From: Chloroflexota bacterium | Lineage (GTDB): Bacteria > Chloroflexota > Dehalococcoidia > Lucifugimonadales > Lucifugimonadaceae | Assembly: GCA_027624075.1 (NCBI GenBank) | Contig: JAQBUH010000008.1 | Span: forward strand, 18,510-82,509 | Direction: 5' to 3' | DNA: 64,000 nucleotides | Part shown: in pieces, positions 44,156-52,577 of the stretch | Numbering within the stretch: position 1 is the stretch's first letter | Layout of the letters: each line of letters begins with the position of its first letter | Position numbers and translations under genes: made by a program | The notes under the pieces: generated by a model | Told to the model about the DNA's origin: nothing | Seen by the model: only the letters and a program-made list of their open reading frames with translations | The model's database searches: none

Positions 44156-44905
44156 ATGAAAGTTGGAATCACCGGGGCTGAGGGGCGAATTGGCGGCTAC
44201 CTGCGTGCCGGACTTGACGCCGGCCATGAGATCACCTCGCTCACCCTGACGCCGCAGCAGTTCGAGTCGACGGTTGTCGATATCTCCGACGCTGAGGCGA
44301 TGAGCGGCGTGTTCTACGGCCTCGACGCTGTTATCCACCTTGCAGGCGATCCCAGCCCGGCAGGCAGTTGGGAGAGCATGCTCAAGAACAACATCGTCGG
44401 CACGTTCAACGTTCTCGAAGAGGCGCGCCGCGCCGGGGTCAAGAAGGTTGTCTTTGCGAGCACCAACCACACGCAGCACGGTGAGACGATGGGCGATTCG
44501 CCAAACGTGCTCGGCACATCGCAGCGCGTGATGCTGCGTCTCGGAGACTACTTCAACCCGAGCTCGATATACGGCGCCTCAAAGGCGACCGGCGAGATCT
44601 ATGGCCGATTGTTCGCCAGACATCACGGCGTGCAGTTCGTGGCGATGCGTATCGGCGCGATTGGCGATGATGACTCGCCGGTCAGGGCGGTCGGCAGACC
44701 TTCCGAGGACTATGTCCGCGCCATGTACCTGAGCAGGCGTGACCTTGTGACAGCCTTCCAGAAGGCGCTGGAGATCGACCGGGAGTTCACGCTGGCATAC
44801 GTCATCAGTAACAACGGCCGGCGCATCTTCGACTTGCGGGAGACCAATGAGGTGCTCGGCTTCTACCCGCAGGATGACGCGGAGACGTTTTTTCGAGCTG
44901 AGTGA
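44156..44905 (+). CDS. NAD-dependent sugar epimerase/dehydratase (SDR) family
   Basis: A 249-residue extended-SDR protein. The nucleotide-binding motif GITGAEGRIGGYL is at residues 4-16, the DAVIHLAGD strand near 60, ASTNHTQHG near 100, and the catalytic Y-x-x-x-K is in IYGASKATGE near 140. Length and motif order fit uronate dehydrogenase-like enzymes that oxidise sugar uronates, which would suit the mannonate-dehydratase-like genes 2.3 kb away. The specific substrate is inferred. It overlaps no neighbour; a membrane protein gene follows 148 bases later. Confidence 0.85.
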   Translation: MKVGITGAEGRIGGYLRAGLDAGHEITSLTLTPQQFESTVVDISDAEAMSGVFYGLDAVIHLAGDPSPAGSWESMLKNNIVGTFNVLEEARRAGVKKVVFASTNHTQHGETMGDSPNVLGTSQRVMLRLGDYFNPSSIYGASKATGEIYGRLFARHHGVQFVAMRIGAIGDDDSPVRAVGRPSEDYVRAMYLSRRDLVTAFQKALEIDREFTLAYVISNNGRRIFDLRETNEVLGFYPQDDAETFFRAE

Positions 44906-45053
44906 GCCTGTCGTCCTCACTCTGGCGACTCTGGCGCTCCGGCAATCATGCGCCCAACCCTCAGCAGGTTTGTGGCCCTCCACCGGCGTACCGGACCTGA
45001 AATGCCTGCAAACTCGAATCGACGCCATCGATAAGTTGTGCGCCCATCGCCGT

Positions 45054-45581
45054 GTGGAGCAAGCCGTGTTCCTCGATATATTCCTCGTGATGCTCACAAT
45101 CGCAGCCACCGCCGCCGCGTTCTGGCAGTTCACCGCGCGAAACAGGCCGCTCTTTGCCATCTTCTCGCTCGAAGGCCCGGCCATCATTGAGCAGACCGTC
45201 TACTCTCGCATGAAGATTGTGCTGCGGAACTGGGGCGGGACTCCGGCGCAGAACACCATCATCACGCTGGACGTCTCCGCCTACAGCCAAAAAGGCCCGC
45301 GCAAGGCCATGCGCTGGACCGGCCGTATCAACGGGCCTGTCTACCCCGGCCAGGAGTATTCGATAGTGCCTGACCTCGATTTTCGTGAGCCGCTCAAATC
45401 TGGCTACAAGTTCACGCTCACATCAAACATCCAGTGCTCCTCGACCGTGCCGGTCGGCCTGAGGCAGATGAAAATAGTCCGGCTGCTCAGTCACTCGCAG
45501 AGGCAGATCTGGGAGTGGAACGAGAACACATGGAAGCTCGTTGGCACGGACATGAGCAACCTGCAGCCGGCGGCTGAATAG
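45054..45581 (+). CDS. single-span membrane protein of unknown function
   Basis: A 175-residue protein starting at GTG 45054 (a longer frame to 44847 overlaps the SDR gene and is rejected). One N-terminal transmembrane helix (FLDIFLVMLTIAATAAAFW) is followed by an extracytoplasmic or cytoplasmic beta-rich domain with KIVLRNWGGTPAQNTIITLDV, a pattern seen in many small membrane proteins with an immunoglobulin-like domain. No named family recognised. Confidence 0.5.
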   Translation: MEQAVFLDIFLVMLTIAATAAAFWQFTARNRPLFAIFSLEGPAIIEQTVYSRMKIVLRNWGGTPAQNTIITLDVSAYSQKGPRKAMRWTGRINGPVYPGQEYSIVPDLDFREPLKSGYKFTLTSNIQCSSTVPVGLRQMKIVRLLSHSQRQIWEWNENTWKLVGTDMSNLQPAAE

Positions 45582-45603
45582 AAATCCCGGCTCTGCCGCC
45601 TTC

Positions 45604-47091
45604 TCAAACCTGGTCCTCAAACCTTGTCGGCTTCGTCAGGATTGACAGCGCCAGCCCGACTACCGAAAAGCCCGTCACCAGGATGAACGCCGCTTTCCAG
45701 CCGTCCATAAACGCAACTCCCGCTCCCGCCACCTCGTCGATCTTGCTCAGCGGTATGTCGAACCCGCGGGACGCCATCACTCCGACCACGATCGCAGACG
45801 CCACCGCCTGACCGGTTACGTTGCCGACGTTTCGAGTCAGGTTCGTGAATGCGCCAATCACTCCGAAGCTCGACCGCGGAACGGACCCCATGATGGTGCT
45901 GTTGTTGGGCACATTCCACAGGCCCATCGCAAGGCCGTTCACGAACAGGACCGTCGTGACCAACCAGAGCGGCGTGGTCTCAGTGGTCATCACGAAGCCG
46001 ACAGCTGTGCCGACCAGCACGACGAAGCCGGCTACGGTGAACGGCCTCTCACCGAACCGGTCCGAGAGACGGCCCGCGCTTTGGGCCGCTATCGCCATGC
46101 CAAGCGATGTGAAAAGCAGGATCGCTCCGGCGGCAATCTCTTCGATCCCGCGAAAGCTGATCAGGTAGATCGGCATCAGGAACCGGACAGCGGTCGTTCC
46201 AAGGAACCCGAGGAACCGCGTCAGAACGGCCATGGTGAACACGCGGTTGCTGAACATCCGGAGTTGCAGCATTGGCGCGGTGGACCGCAGTTCCCAGGCC
46301 ACGAACCCGGTGAGCAGTACTGCGACGCCGAAAACGCCGCCGATCATGAACGGCGAAGTCCAGCTTTCGGCGAGCGGGTTGTTGATGACGATCACGGCCA
46401 GCACGATCGCCATTCCGGAGAGAATCGCTCCAATCCAGTCAAACTGCGGCCTGTCTGTCGTGTCTCGCTGGCTGACGACCTCTTCGTCGAGGATGATGTA
46501 GCCGACGACGAACGCGATGACAATCGGCGGCACGAGCATCCAGAACAGCGACTGCCATGCGAAGAACTGCAGCATCACGCCGGCGATAACCGGTCCGACT
46601 GCGCCCCCGAGGGCTACAGCGGTGGTCTGACTGCCGATCGCCTTGCCGCGCTCCTGGGGTGGAAACACGGAGATGACCATCGCAGTCCCGACGGACTGGC
46701 TCATCGCGTTCCCAATCGCCATGACGACTCGTGACAGGATCAACAGTCCGAATGCGGGCGCCAGCGCCGTGAAGATCGCCCCACCGGCGAAAAAGACCAG
46801 GCCGATCAGGTGGACCTTCTTGCGCCCGATGATGTCCGCCATGCGTCCCATCGGCATCATCAACGCGCTGATGGTCAGAGCCTGCGCGATGACCACCCAG
46901 GAAACGGCACGAAGTGTGACCCCAAAGTCATCTGCAATGGACTCGAGCGCGATAAAGACCATGGACATGCTCATGACCATGGTGAAGAACGAGATGCTGA
47001 TCGCCCAGAACGCCTTCCACTTCCTGGCGTAAACGGGATCTACCGGGGACCTACTGCTGGCGCCGCCAACCCGCGAACGGCCTGCGCTCAA
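45604..47091 (-). CDS. MFS drug-resistance-type transporter (DHA2/EmrB-QacA)
   Basis: A 495-residue polytopic protein with about 14 hydrophobic helices, the DHA2 count. Motif A-like GRMADIIGRKKV follows the second helix, and the antiporter motif C ALGGAVGPVIAGVML lies near residue 160. LSDRFGERPFTV marks the second-half loop. Such proton antiporters export drugs or metabolites. It is downstream of the two mannonate-dehydratase-like genes on the same strand (109 bases), so it could be part of that operon and move a sugar acid instead; sequence alone cannot decide. Confidence 0.88.
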   Translation of the reverse strand: MSAGRSRVGGASSRSPVDPVYARKWKAFWAISISFFTMVMSMSMVFIALESIADDFGVTLRAVSWVVIAQALTISALMMPMGRMADIIGRKKVHLIGLVFFAGGAIFTALAPAFGLLILSRVVMAIGNAMSQSVGTAMVISVFPPQERGKAIGSQTTAVALGGAVGPVIAGVMLQFFAWQSLFWMLVPPIVIAFVVGYIILDEEVVSQRDTTDRPQFDWIGAILSGMAIVLAVIVINNPLAESWTSPFMIGGVFGVAVLLTGFVAWELRSTAPMLQLRMFSNRVFTMAVLTRFLGFLGTTAVRFLMPIYLISFRGIEEIAAGAILLFTSLGMAIAAQSAGRLSDRFGERPFTVAGFVVLVGTAVGFVMTTETTPLWLVTTVLFVNGLAMGLWNVPNNSTIMGSVPRSSFGVIGAFTNLTRNVGNVTGQAVASAIVVGVMASRGFDIPLSKIDEVAGAGVAFMDGWKAAFILVTGFSVVGLALSILTKPTRFEDQV

Positions 47092-47200
47092 TGGGCGGCC
47101 GCCGGATTTGCGTGACTACGTGGCTCTGACATTAGCGGGATTTTACTACTGCGCCAGCGAGTGAGGAGCAGGCTCGCCCGTACCTCGCCCGCTGAGACAT

Positions 47201-48190
47201 CTAGCGCGCGCCGTACAGCGACCTGTCAGTGACCGCCTCGATCAGCGACTGTATGTATCCGGTGGAGAACGCCCTAGCACGGTGTCCGTACTCGCTGTCA
47301 CCGGCGACAATCGGCGCGTGGTCATCCATGAAGAAGCCGTCGAACCCGTTCTCCGCGTAGATGCGCATCGCCCGGTACATATCTACATATCCGGTGTTGA
47401 TGAACTCCTCATGGAACTTCGGCACGGTGCCGGACACGTTGCGGAAGTGAACGTAAACGACCCGCTTCCGCTTCACCAGGTACTCGATCATGTTGTAGAT
47501 CGAGTTCGGGCCATCGCCGTCTGCGCCCTCCATCTGCGAGAACGAGCCCTGGCAGAGCAGCACAGAGTTCGCCGGGCTGTCAACGATGTCGATCAACCGC
47601 TTGTAGCCCTCGAAGTTGTGGACCACCTGCGGAACTCCCGCGATCTCTGGCATCGGCGGGTCGACCGGGTGGATGCCGATGCGCACACCGTTCTCTTCCG
47701 CGACGGGCGTGATGGTCTTGACCCAGGTCTCAAGGCACTGCCACGCCCGCTCCAACGTGAGCTCCCAGTCCAGGACGTCCGGCCAGTCCTCTTTCGCGGC
47801 GTCGTATGCCGTGCCCATCGCGCCGGCGCGGATCTCCTCGAAGCCGGTGCGGTAGTAGCGCGGGTAGCGCCAGCTCATCGTGTAAGTCGGGATGCCGGCG
47901 CGGCCGATGTTGCGGATGGTGTGAACCATGTTCTCAAGCTGCTCATCGAAGCGCGGACCGCCTGCGATGATGTGGTGCCGCATGTCGATCGGCGTGTTTT
48001 CGATGGCAGACAGCTTGAGGCCATACTCCTCGACACCGTTCTTGAGCGCGACGAGGTCGACAAGCTCCCAGCGGCCGTTCTTGACGGGGATGGGCGGCGT
48101 GTTGATGACGACGTCCTGAATGCCGAGCTGCGCGGCAAAACGCAAGAACTGCCGGTCAGCCGCGCCGCCCTTGCCAAGTCCGATTCTCAT
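47201..48190 (-). CDS. mannonate-dehydratase-like TIM-barrel enzyme (second copy)
   Basis: A 329-residue TIM-barrel protein of the UxuA/xylose-isomerase-like group. Shared marks are GIHPVDPPMPEIAG (metal-binding His and Asp), SVLLCQGSFSQM, VVYVHFRNVSG and GFFMDDHAP. UxuA removes water from D-mannonate to give 2-keto-3-deoxygluconate. Its start overlaps the end of the upstream paralogue by 4 bases (ATGA), so translation is coupled. Divergence between the two copies suggests two substrates or a heteromer. Specific activity inferred. Confidence 0.83.
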   Translation of the reverse strand: MRIGLGKGGAADRQFLRFAAQLGIQDVVINTPPIPVKNGRWELVDLVALKNGVEEYGLKLSAIENTPIDMRHHIIAGGPRFDEQLENMVHTIRNIGRAGIPTYTMSWRYPRYYRTGFEEIRAGAMGTAYDAAKEDWPDVLDWELTLERAWQCLETWVKTITPVAEENGVRIGIHPVDPPMPEIAGVPQVVHNFEGYKRLIDIVDSPANSVLLCQGSFSQMEGADGDGPNSIYNMIEYLVKRKRVVYVHFRNVSGTVPKFHEEFINTGYVDMYRAMRIYAENGFDGFFMDDHAPIVAGDSEYGHRARAFSTGYIQSLIEAVTDRSLYGAR

Positions 48191-49224
48191 CGTCCGCCTC
48201 CCGCAGCCACGCCGCTCATATCCACCGGTCCGCCGTATGCGACTTCCTTCTCGACGCTCTCGATCAGGCCCTGTATGTATCCCTGCGCGAACAGGCGGGA
48301 CCGGTATCCGCCGAGGTTTCCAGGGAACGGCGTGTCGTCCAGCATGATCGGGCAGTGGTCGTCGATGAACGTGCCCTTGTAGCCCGCGTCCCTGTAGGTC
48401 CGCATCGCCCGCCTCATGTCGACGTAGCCGGTGTTGATGTACTCCTCGTTGAACTTCGGCGCCTTGCCTGAGACGTTCCGGAAGTGGACGTACAACACCT
48501 TGTTGCGGGAGGCGAAGTACTCGATCATCTCGTAGATGTCTTCACCGGGCATCTCGGAGAACGTGCCCTGGCAGAACTCGATCGCGTTGAAGTCGGACGG
48601 CACGATCTCAACCAGGCGCTTGAACGCGGCGAAGCTCCTGAAAAGGCCCGGCACTCCCGCGCGCTGTGGCACCGGCGGGTCTTCCGGGTGGATGCCGCAG
48701 CGAATACCCTCTTCTGCGGCAACAGGCGTCAACGCCTTGATCCAGTACTCGAGCGCCGCCCACATCGTATCCTCATCCATCTCCCTGCCGAACGTAAGCG
48801 GCCTGCGCTCCTGCTCCCAGTCCCAGTCGTATCCGGTGCCCATCGCTCCTCCGCGCACCCGAGACGGATATGCCCGCCCCCATGAGTTCGGCATCCAGTT
48901 GTAGCCCCAGACCGGAATACCGGCGCGTGCCATGTCCCTGACTTCGCCAAGAAGCTCCTCGATCAGCTCGTCCTGTTTCGGCCCGCCGAAGATCACGTCG
49001 TCGTACTTACGGGATGGAGAGAAGCCGCCCTCGATGGCGATCAGCTTCAGGCCGAACGACTCGATTCGCATTCGCAGCGATACGTAGTCTGAAAAGTCCT
49101 GCCGTGGCTTCAGGCGTCCCGGCGTGCCGGGGCCGGAGTAGACGACGATGTTCTTGATTCCGAACTGCGCCGCGGTCTGGAGCACTTCGTCGTTTGGCGT
49201 GGAGATGGCGACTGCTGGTTCCAT
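48187..49224 (-). CDS. mannonate-dehydratase-like TIM-barrel enzyme (first copy)
   Basis: A 345-residue paralogue of the next gene. Both share the order GIHPEDPPVP (metal ligands), EFCQGTFSEM, VLYVHFRNVSG and FIDDHCPIM. The start ATG 49224 has an AAAGG site 6 bases upstream; the ATG at 49251 does not. The two copies are the core of a probable sugar-acid catabolic operon with the transporter at 45604. The RraA protein, M81 peptidase and SDR elsewhere in the window fit the same oligotroph lifestyle, though not necessarily the same pathway. Confidence 0.83.
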   Translation of the reverse strand: MEPAVAISTPNDEVLQTAAQFGIKNIVVYSGPGTPGRLKPRQDFSDYVSLRMRIESFGLKLIAIEGGFSPSRKYDDVIFGGPKQDELIEELLGEVRDMARAGIPVWGYNWMPNSWGRAYPSRVRGGAMGTGYDWDWEQERRPLTFGREMDEDTMWAALEYWIKALTPVAAEEGIRCGIHPEDPPVPQRAGVPGLFRSFAAFKRLVEIVPSDFNAIEFCQGTFSEMPGEDIYEMIEYFASRNKVLYVHFRNVSGKAPKFNEEYINTGYVDMRRAMRTYRDAGYKGTFIDDHCPIMLDDTPFPGNLGGYRSRLFAQGYIQGLIESVEKEVAYGGPVDMSGVAAGGGR

Positions 49225-49425
49225 GTTTACCTTTGGGAAGTTGGCGGCCAACTGGGTGCGCCAGTTGGTTGCGGCTAAGGGGCAAGGCGGCGGAAGTATA
49301 GCGGAGTGGACGAGCGGAGCACGCGCCGGAGCTTACGACGCCGGGGTCTGCCGGCCAAGCAGCCGGCGAGTTTGTTCGGGCTGGTCACGATGACGCAGAG
49401 GCCGGCAGGAAGCGGGTCTCCTCGC

Positions 49426-49746
49426 CTACTCCTGGAACTTTGCCGGGGTGAGCAGCTCCATGAACTCGATTCTCTGGCTCTCGATCAGCTTCCGGACCTC
49501 CGCTCCCAGCTCCAACGCGGCCGCCGGTAGAGTATGCCCTTCACGGGTTGGCGTCTCCAGACGCTCGTCCGTCCACTCGAGGCAAACGACATTCTGCTCG
49601 CCGGGCAGGGTGTAGCCGTTGTATGAGACCCTGAACTCGCTTCGTTGACCCGCGTCCCGGTACGCGGCTGCCTGTTTGTGCACCAGCGTCGCAACCCGCC
49701 GCGCCTCACCCGGCTTCGTCTTGTACCAGCGTCTGATTACATACAT
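49426..49746 (-). CDS. small alpha/beta-barrel-like protein
   Basis: A 106-residue protein beginning MYVIRRWYKTKPGEARRVATLV, a beta-alpha-beta pattern like dimeric ferredoxin-like (antibiotic-biosynthesis-monooxygenase or NIPSNAP-type) barrels, with VVCLEWTDER as the second strand. No active site can be assigned. It lies between the sugar-acid operon and the repressor gene. Confidence 0.55.
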   Translation of the reverse strand: MYVIRRWYKTKPGEARRVATLVHKQAAAYRDAGQRSEFRVSYNGYTLPGEQNVVCLEWTDERLETPTREGHTLPAAALELGAEVRKLIESQRIEFMELLTPAKFQE

Positions 49747-49868
49747 CTGTCGGCTCCAGTGACTCGTGATTTGGAGGCGAATCGTATCAGCAGATGGTTC
49801 CGTGACGGACGGGTGGAGCCGGCATCACGCCTTCAACCTGTGTCGACGCGAAACAGGATGGAGATGAC

Positions 49869-50552
49869 TCAGCCGATTCCTCCGGCGCGCCTCCGCCGGT
49901 AGGTCGTTCTACGCTCCATCACGACGCCTTCAAGCACGACGTTCTCCAGCGAGCGGTTACCGTCGTTGTTCTCGAGTTGGGCGGTCTGCCCGCGCCTCTT
50001 GAAGTATGCGAAGTAAAGGGAGTCGTCAACGGAGAACGCGATGATGTCGCCGGACTCCGGCTCAACCTGCCTGGCGACGAGAACGACGTCTCCCTGGTGA
50101 AGCTCCGGCTCCATGCAGGTTCCGTCTACGATCACGGCGGCGTGATCGCCGTCCGCGAACGACTCGGCGTCCCAGAGGTCCTCTCCAAGATAGGTCCCAT
50201 GCGGTCCCGCGTGACCGCGATACCTGGCGACACGCCGGAGTCCCAGGGATTCGGGGAGTGAGTAGCTTGAGGTCACCCTGGCATGGACCGTCTCGGCGTC
50301 GTCAGCCAGCCAGTGAATCGGCTCTCCAGCCTGCGCCGCAAGGTCGGAGAGCGGCACCCCGAGAATCGCCGAAAGTTGCTCTGCCACATCCTTCCAGACG
50401 GTCTTCAGATCGTCGTGCTCCAGCTTGTGGACCCATCCGGTTGTCCGGCGGGGGTCAAGCGCCGCGCCGAGCCTTCCCTGCGAGAGACGCGGGTAGACCC
50501 TGTTTCTGATCTCGGCGATCCGCTCGCCGTTGGCTGGATAGCTCGCTGGCAT
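49869..50552 (-). CDS. CI/LexA-like phage repressor (XRE + S24-type domain, Cys in place of Ser)
   Basis: A 227-residue protein with an N-terminal helix-turn-helix (about residues 8-75, RIAEIRNRVYPRLSQGRLGAAL then TTGWVHKLE) and a C-terminal S24/LexA-like domain. The active-site segment reads VDGTCMEPELHQGDVVLV: Cys146 stands where the catalytic Ser of S-M-x-P is expected, and the DNA codon is TGC. Lys185 (YFKRR) fits the general-base Lys, and Ala115-Gly116 in HAGP fits the self-cleavage site. Such repressors hold phages silent until RecA filaments provoke cleavage. It is transcribed leftward from a divergent AT-rich promoter region. Whether it can self-cleave is uncertain. Confidence 0.8.
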   Translation of the reverse strand: MPASYPANGERIAEIRNRVYPRLSQGRLGAALDPRRTTGWVHKLEHDDLKTVWKDVAEQLSAILGVPLSDLAAQAGEPIHWLADDAETVHARVTSSYSLPESLGLRRVARYRGHAGPHGTYLGEDLWDAESFADGDHAAVIVDGTCMEPELHQGDVVLVARQVEPESGDIIAFSVDDSLYFAYFKRRGQTAQLENNDGNRSLENVVLEGVVMERRTTYRRRRAGGIG

Positions 50553-50640
50553 GATCGCATAGTTTATCGGCTATAGTAGACGTTGACAAATAGTAATAGC
50601 ACTTATACGATAGTGAAATAGTATTCACTGATGTGAGTGG
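50553..50640. promoter_or_regulatory. divergent promoters with operator-like repeats (phage switch)
   Basis: An AT-rich island in GC-rich DNA. Rightward promoter: TTGACA at 50583-50588, 17 bases, TACGAT at 50606-50611. Leftward promoter (to the repressor): TTGTCA, 17 bases, TAAACT, with its -35 overlapping the rightward one. The pentamer ATAGT occurs five times (50559, 50573, 50590, 50610, 50618). Just after the rightward -10 lies a perfect operator-like repeat AGTGAA-6-TTCACT (50612-50629). The arrangement resembles the lambda immunity region. Base pairs are seen; repressor binding is inferred. Confidence 0.6.
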
Positions 50641-50991
50641 CCGGGGGCCCGGATGCCAGCCTGGCACACGGGCCTGACACAGGGGATGATGCGCCACGTC
50701 AGGCCGGGTAGGTTGTCAGTAACGCTTCTTTCGATTTCGTCGCTCGCCCCTTCCGGACAGTGCCAGGGTTGTTTTCAGGCACTGCGGTGAGGCTGCGGAG
50801 GTTGCATCGTCCATCGACGGGTGCGAACAGCTGTCAAGACTGGCAATACGAGTTCTCCTCCGATGTGCGGCCGGCGGTCCGGGTCTGGTGACTCTCTTGA
50901 GTGAGGGCTGTGCGGAGTGTGGGCGTTGAGATCACCGGGAATGCCGGGCCGCCGGCCCGCCGGGTGAAGTGTGGGAATTGGGAGGTGGCTG
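50641..50991. other. untranslated leader/intergenic stretch
   Basis: About 350 bases between the rightward promoter and the first regulator gene. I see no convincing gene. It may be a long leader or contain small frames I cannot defend. Confidence 0.3.
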
Positions 50992-51438
50992 ATGGGTTCA
51001 TCCGGTCGTGGCGCGTCAGGAGTGGACGGACTGCTGGCTTCCGCAGTCGCTGAGCGGCATAAGCTCGAACCCATTTCATTGCACGCGCCCTCGTCTTCCG
51101 GGCACGCGCCCTCATCTTCTGGCGCGTCTGGCGCGGTCCCTGCTCAGACCGGCGGCCCAAATCAGGCGACGCCGGTCGCTGAAACGAGTCATCTCGGTCT
51201 CTGTCCGCTGGGCGGCGGAGGGACCCGGTGGTACCTGTGCGGAGAGCATGGTCCAGGTCTGGTGTTCCAGGCCGGTTGTGGCCGCGTCGACTCGGTTGCC
51301 AACTCATGTCCCCTGTGCGGCCGCCTCTGCAGGCCGTTTGCCGGCTGTGCCTGTGAGTACGCGCTCCATCCCCTTCACAGGGAGGCGCGCCCGGGAAGGC
51401 GCATCCGCTTGAAGAGCGAGACAACGGAGCGGGCCTGA
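50992..51438 (+). CDS. cysteine-rich (zinc-binding) phage-block protein
   Basis: A 148-residue protein starting at ATG 50992 (GGGAGGTGG 3 bases upstream). The N-terminal half is low complexity with a 7-residue tandem repeat (HAPSSSG twice, encoded by near-identical 21-base units). The C-terminal half has nine Cys and several His: LCPLGGGG, YLCGEHG, AGCGR, SCPLCGRLC and GCACEYALHPLH. At least one zinc site is likely. No family recognised. It would be the first gene made from the rightward promoter, the position of Cro or other early regulators. Confidence 0.5.
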   Translation: MGSSGRGASGVDGLLASAVAERHKLEPISLHAPSSSGHAPSSSGASGAVPAQTGGPNQATPVAETSHLGLCPLGGGGTRWYLCGEHGPGLVFQAGCGRVDSVANSCPLCGRLCRPFAGCACEYALHPLHREARPGRRIRLKSETTERA

Positions 51439-51563
51439 CCCCTCTGGTTTGAAGCCACCGATTGTCTTTCCTCGCGTGCCGCCCGAGCCTGGCCCAGGAA
51501 CGGCGCGCTGTGTCCTGCTTGCGTCTTGTGCGTTCTCAGTGTGTGGGAGTGGAGGAGGGGACT

Positions 51564-52004
51564 ATGCCAGCCGGCGAAGTTTTCGTCGACATCTATGCGG
51601 ACCACGGGTGCAGCTATGCGCCTTCGTGCCTGAACTGCCCGTTTGACGTTTGCCGGTACGATCGCGGGTTTGCCGGAAACCGGGTTTCGAAGGCCGTGAG
51701 CCGTGTTGAGCGCGACCAGCGAGTTACCGCAATGCGTGCCAATGGAATGCAGGTCGAGCAGATCGCAAGAGCGTGTGCTGTCTCAGGGCGCACGGTCGCC
51801 AGGATCCTGAGCCGCAGCGGGCCGAGCAGATCGGACGTAAACATAGTTGATGATCACGATTCAGACACTCAGCAAGTTGCTGCAACGCGCAGGACGGGAC
51901 ATCAGGACGCTCTTACTGCGATGGGAGTGAGCCGGCGTGCTCCCTGGCCCGGGATGTCTACGGAAGCCGCGTCTGGACAGGTTCGGCGCGTCTACGCAAG
52001 CTGA
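51564..52004 (+). CDS. phage-type helix-turn-helix regulator with cysteine cluster
   Basis: A 146-residue protein. ATG 51564 follows GGAGGAGGGG by 3 bases, a strong site; the frame further upstream is not used. Residues about 12-32 hold a cysteine cluster (GCSYAPSCLNCPFDVCRYD) that I associate with small phage DNA-binding proteins. Residues about 50-85 form a helix-turn-helix (AMRANGMQVEQIARACAVSGRTVARIL) of the MerR/Xre-like resolvase style. The C-terminus is low complexity. It likely regulates phage genes or host genes. It is the last phage-style gene of block 3. Confidence 0.65.
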   Translation: MPAGEVFVDIYADHGCSYAPSCLNCPFDVCRYDRGFAGNRVSKAVSRVERDQRVTAMRANGMQVEQIARACAVSGRTVARILSRSGPSRSDVNIVDDHDSDTQQVAATRRTGHQDALTAMGVSRRAPWPGMSTEAASGQVRRVYAS

Positions 52005-52130
52005 TCATAGCCGGAGAGGCCGCAGACTAGGTACTGCCTGCCCGGCAAGCGCCCGCCACCGTCGCGTTCGCCCTTATCCGAATATATGTTCCTGGGAGTC
52101 AACATGCGCCGGACCGCCAGCTCCAGGCCG

Positions 52131-52577
52131 CTACGGCGTTGGCTCAAGCTCTGCGTCGTCGGCCCTGCCTTCGACGCGCGCCTTCAGGCTGCGGACGAAC
52201 CTTACAAACGTCGGGTGCAGGTCGGGGATCATCCGTCCGAACAACGGCGACATAGGACCGCTGAACACCTCGTCGAGACGGAACAGGACGGAGTCCCCAC
52301 GCGGCGTTATCTGGAACGTGCGGACGCCCTTGAAAAGCCCCAGCGGGAGGCCGCTTTTCCAGACCATGCGGCTATTCGGCGTAAGTTCCGACACCGAGAC
52401 AGTGAAGGAACGCTTCGAGAGGGTTGTGTGGAGCACAAGTTTCTCATTTAGTCCTACTGAACCCTCGATCCGGTTCATGTTCGGGTCCCAGTCGGGGTAT
52501 GAGGCGGCGTCTGTTATCACAGCCCACACATCCGCCGCGCTACCGGCTATTTCGATCTCGGCGACGAACTGTCTCAT
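52131..52577 (-). CDS. SRPBCC-family (polyketide cyclase/START-like) protein
   Basis: A 148-residue START-like fold protein: VAEIEIAGSAADVWAVITDAASYPDWDPN is the classic first strand, helix and W-P-x-W-x-x-x turn, and it ends with a long helix (SLKARVEG). SRPBCC proteins bind or modify hydrophobic ligands. The ATG at 52577 (MRQFVAEIE) gives the canonical N-terminus; the frame extends to 52748. No operon partner. Confidence 0.85.
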   Translation of the reverse strand: MRQFVAEIEIAGSAADVWAVITDAASYPDWDPNMNRIEGSVGLNEKLVLHTTLSKRSFTVSVSELTPNSRMVWKSGLPLGLFKGVRTFQITPRGDSVLFRLDEVFSGPMSPLFGRMIPDLHPTFVRFVRSLKARVEGRADDAELEPTP

